The translations under genes were made by a program, and so were the position numbers. From Sphingopyxis sp. OAS728 (lineage in GTDB: Bacteria; Pseudomonadota; Alphaproteobacteria; Sphingomonadales; Sphingomonadaceae), in assembly GCF_014873485.1 (NCBI RefSeq), contig NZ_JADBDT010000001.1, forward strand, positions 2,852,001 through 2,916,000: DNA of 64,000 nt, read 5' to 3'. The notes under the pieces were generated by a model. That model had not been told where the DNA came from. It ran no database searches and was given only the letters and a program-made list of their open reading frames with translations. Below are positions 62,964 to 64,000 of the stretch, piece by piece. Each line of letters begins with the position of its first letter. Positions within the stretch are counted from its first letter, which is position 1.

Positions 62964-63907
62964 GCCGCGAACAGGTGCCGGACGCTTTCGGGCGCCTCGG
63001 CGAGCAGGCGCTGCGCCAGCGCCGACGCCGCGCCCGAATCGGCGACAAGGATGTGGCCGGCGGCATGTTCCGCGCCATCGTCGGAGAAAATTTCGGCATC
63101 GAGGCGCAGCATCCCGTCGTCACGCCAATGGGCGTGCGCTGCGACGGGCGAACGGCAATCGCCGCCGAGGGCCGCAAGGAAATCGCGCTCTGCCGCGACG
63201 GCGCGATGCGTCGGTTCATGGTCGATTGCCGCAAGCAGCGCGCGCGTGGCGGCATCGTCGGCGCGACATTCGATCCCGATCGCGCCCTGCGACGCCGCCG
63301 GAAGCAACAGGCTTGTGTCCTGCACAACGCCCACATCGTGCATCCCCAGCCGGTCGAGCCCCGCCGCCGCGAGCAGGGTCGCATCGGCATCGCCGCCCGC
63401 AATTTTCGCCAGCCGCGTCGCGACATTGCCGCGTAGCAGCACGGTTTCGAGATCGGGGCGGATCCGCTTCACCTGCGCCGCCCGGCGTGGGCTGCTCGTT
63501 CCGAGCCGGGCGCCATGGGGCAGGTCGGCGATCGTCGCGGCGGCAATCCCCTCGTGCACCACCAGCCGATCGCGCGGATCGGCGCGTTCGAGCATCGCAG
63601 CGAGGAAAAAGCGCGCGTCGCGGATCGTTTCGACGTCCTTCAGCGAATGGACCGCGATGTCGATCGTCCCCGCATCAAGCGCCGCGTCAAGTTCGCGCGT
63701 CCACAGCGCCTTGCCGCCGACCTCGGCCAGCGCGCGGTCCTGGATCTTGTCGCCGGTCGCGGTCATCGGCGCGATTTCGAGCGCCGCCATATCGATGCCA
63801 TGGCTGGCAATCAGCGCCGCAGCCGCCATATGCGCCTGAGCCATCGCCAGCGGTGACGCGCGCGTGCCGATACGCAGCGGGTTTTCGGGGGTCGGAAATG
63901 AACTCAT
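62960..63907 (-). CDS. hemC: Porphobilinogen deaminase (hydroxymethylbilane synthase)
   Basis: 315 aa. Polymerises four porphobilinogens. The dipyrromethane-cofactor cysteine is C251 in ALGGDCRSPVAAHAHW. Other signatures are LRIGTRASPLAMAQAH, DIAVHSLKDVET and LGTSSPRRAAQVKRIRPDL. First gene of the hem operon; its start is divergent from tsaD with 62 bases between the starts. Confidence 0.96.
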   Translation of the reverse strand: MSSFPTPENPLRIGTRASPLAMAQAHMAAAALIASHGIDMAALEIAPMTATGDKIQDRALAEVGGKALWTRELDAALDAGTIDIAVHSLKDVETIRDARFFLAAMLERADPRDRLVVHEGIAAATIADLPHGARLGTSSPRRAAQVKRIRPDLETVLLRGNVATRLAKIAGGDADATLLAAAGLDRLGMHDVGVVQDTSLLLPAASQGAIGIECRADDAATRALLAAIDHEPTHRAVAAERDFLAALGGDCRSPVAAHAHWRDDGMLRLDAEIFSDDGAEHAAGHILVADSGAASALAQRLLAEAPESVRHLFAA

Positions 63908-63969
63908 CGCCCGCTGCTAGCGCGGGTTGCCCTGTCGATAAAGGGGCGGGTAAAGGAACGCGCAACAAT

Positions 63970-64000
63970 ATGACCCTGATCCTCGGCCTTGAATCGAGCT
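63970..64000 (+). CDS. tsaD: TsaD (t6A tRNA modification), first codons only
   Basis: Ten codons reach the window edge: MTLILGLESS, matching the TsaD/YgjD/Gcp N-terminus (ILGIETS). The divergent hemC-tsaD arrangement is usual in alphaproteobacteria. TsaD is the catalytic subunit for threonylcarbamoyladenosine formation on ANN-reading tRNAs. The rest lies outside. Confidence 0.75.
   Translation, partial: MTLILGLESS

Overview
The window is high-GC alphaproteobacterial DNA of Sphingomonadales type, and Sphingopyxis or a close relative is the best guess. The evidence is the flagellar gene order, two large TonB-dependent receptors, a D-mannonate dehydratase close to the one I recall from Novosphingobium, and the metX/metW, hemC/tsaD and ftsEX neighbourhoods. 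No phage, transposon or CRISPR array was seen.

Bases 1-30.3 kb hold an almost complete single flagellar system. A flagellin fragment on the minus strand faces away from a long plus-strand run: fliEFGHIJKLMNOPQR, flhB, fliD, fliS. A minus-strand block follows with a sigma-54 activator, motB, motA and flgLKJIHGFEDCB. Divergent from flgB is flgA, then flgM, flgN, a soluble lytic transglycosylase, flhA and the sigma-28 gene fliA. Four near-consensus sigma-54 promoters (TGGCACG-N4-YTGCW) precede fliE, flgB, flgA and the transglycosylase gene. Together with FliA and FlgM they suggest a two-tier hierarchy: sigma-54 for basal body and hook, sigma-28 for late genes. Several structural proteins are reduced or unusual: FlgD is 99 aa, FlgE is 275 aa, FlgH has no lipobox cysteine, FliM has no N-terminal CheY-docking motif, and the sigma-54 activator has no receiver domain. 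No chemotaxis genes are present.

Bases 30.3-32.3 kb carry a MarR-type regulator and three minus-strand genes of unknown role: a 4-TM protein, a small helical protein and a LuxR-type HTH protein with a C-terminal membrane anchor.

Bases 32.3-42.2 kb look like a polysaccharide utilisation locus for a glucuronic-acid polymer such as glucuronan. On the minus strand are manD, a DUF4861 protein and a FadR-type GntR regulator. On the plus strand are a GH105-like unsaturated uronyl hydrolase, a TonB-dependent receptor and two tandem alginate-lyase-fold (PF05426, possibly PL38) enzymes. Two candidate operator types occur at both divergent promoters: TGACACCGGTGNCA, and a FadR-like GTTGT-N3-ACAWC.

Bases 42.2-46.3 kb hold a three-gene acyl-CoA operon (class III CoA-transferase, thiolase, N-terminally extended acyl-CoA dehydrogenase) and tRNA-Arg(CCG). 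Bases 46.4-55.7 kb are housekeeping: a YeiH-type transporter, a zinc-ribbon DUF3426 protein, ftsE-ftsX-DUF218-plsC, tyrA-hisC, and metX-GNAT-metW. Bases 55.7-61.3 kb hold a TetR regulator divergent from a second TonB-dependent receptor, then a CoA-transferase/glutaryl-CoA dehydrogenase pair. The right end has a mitofilin-like membrane protein, hemD and hemC, divergent from the first codons of tsaD.
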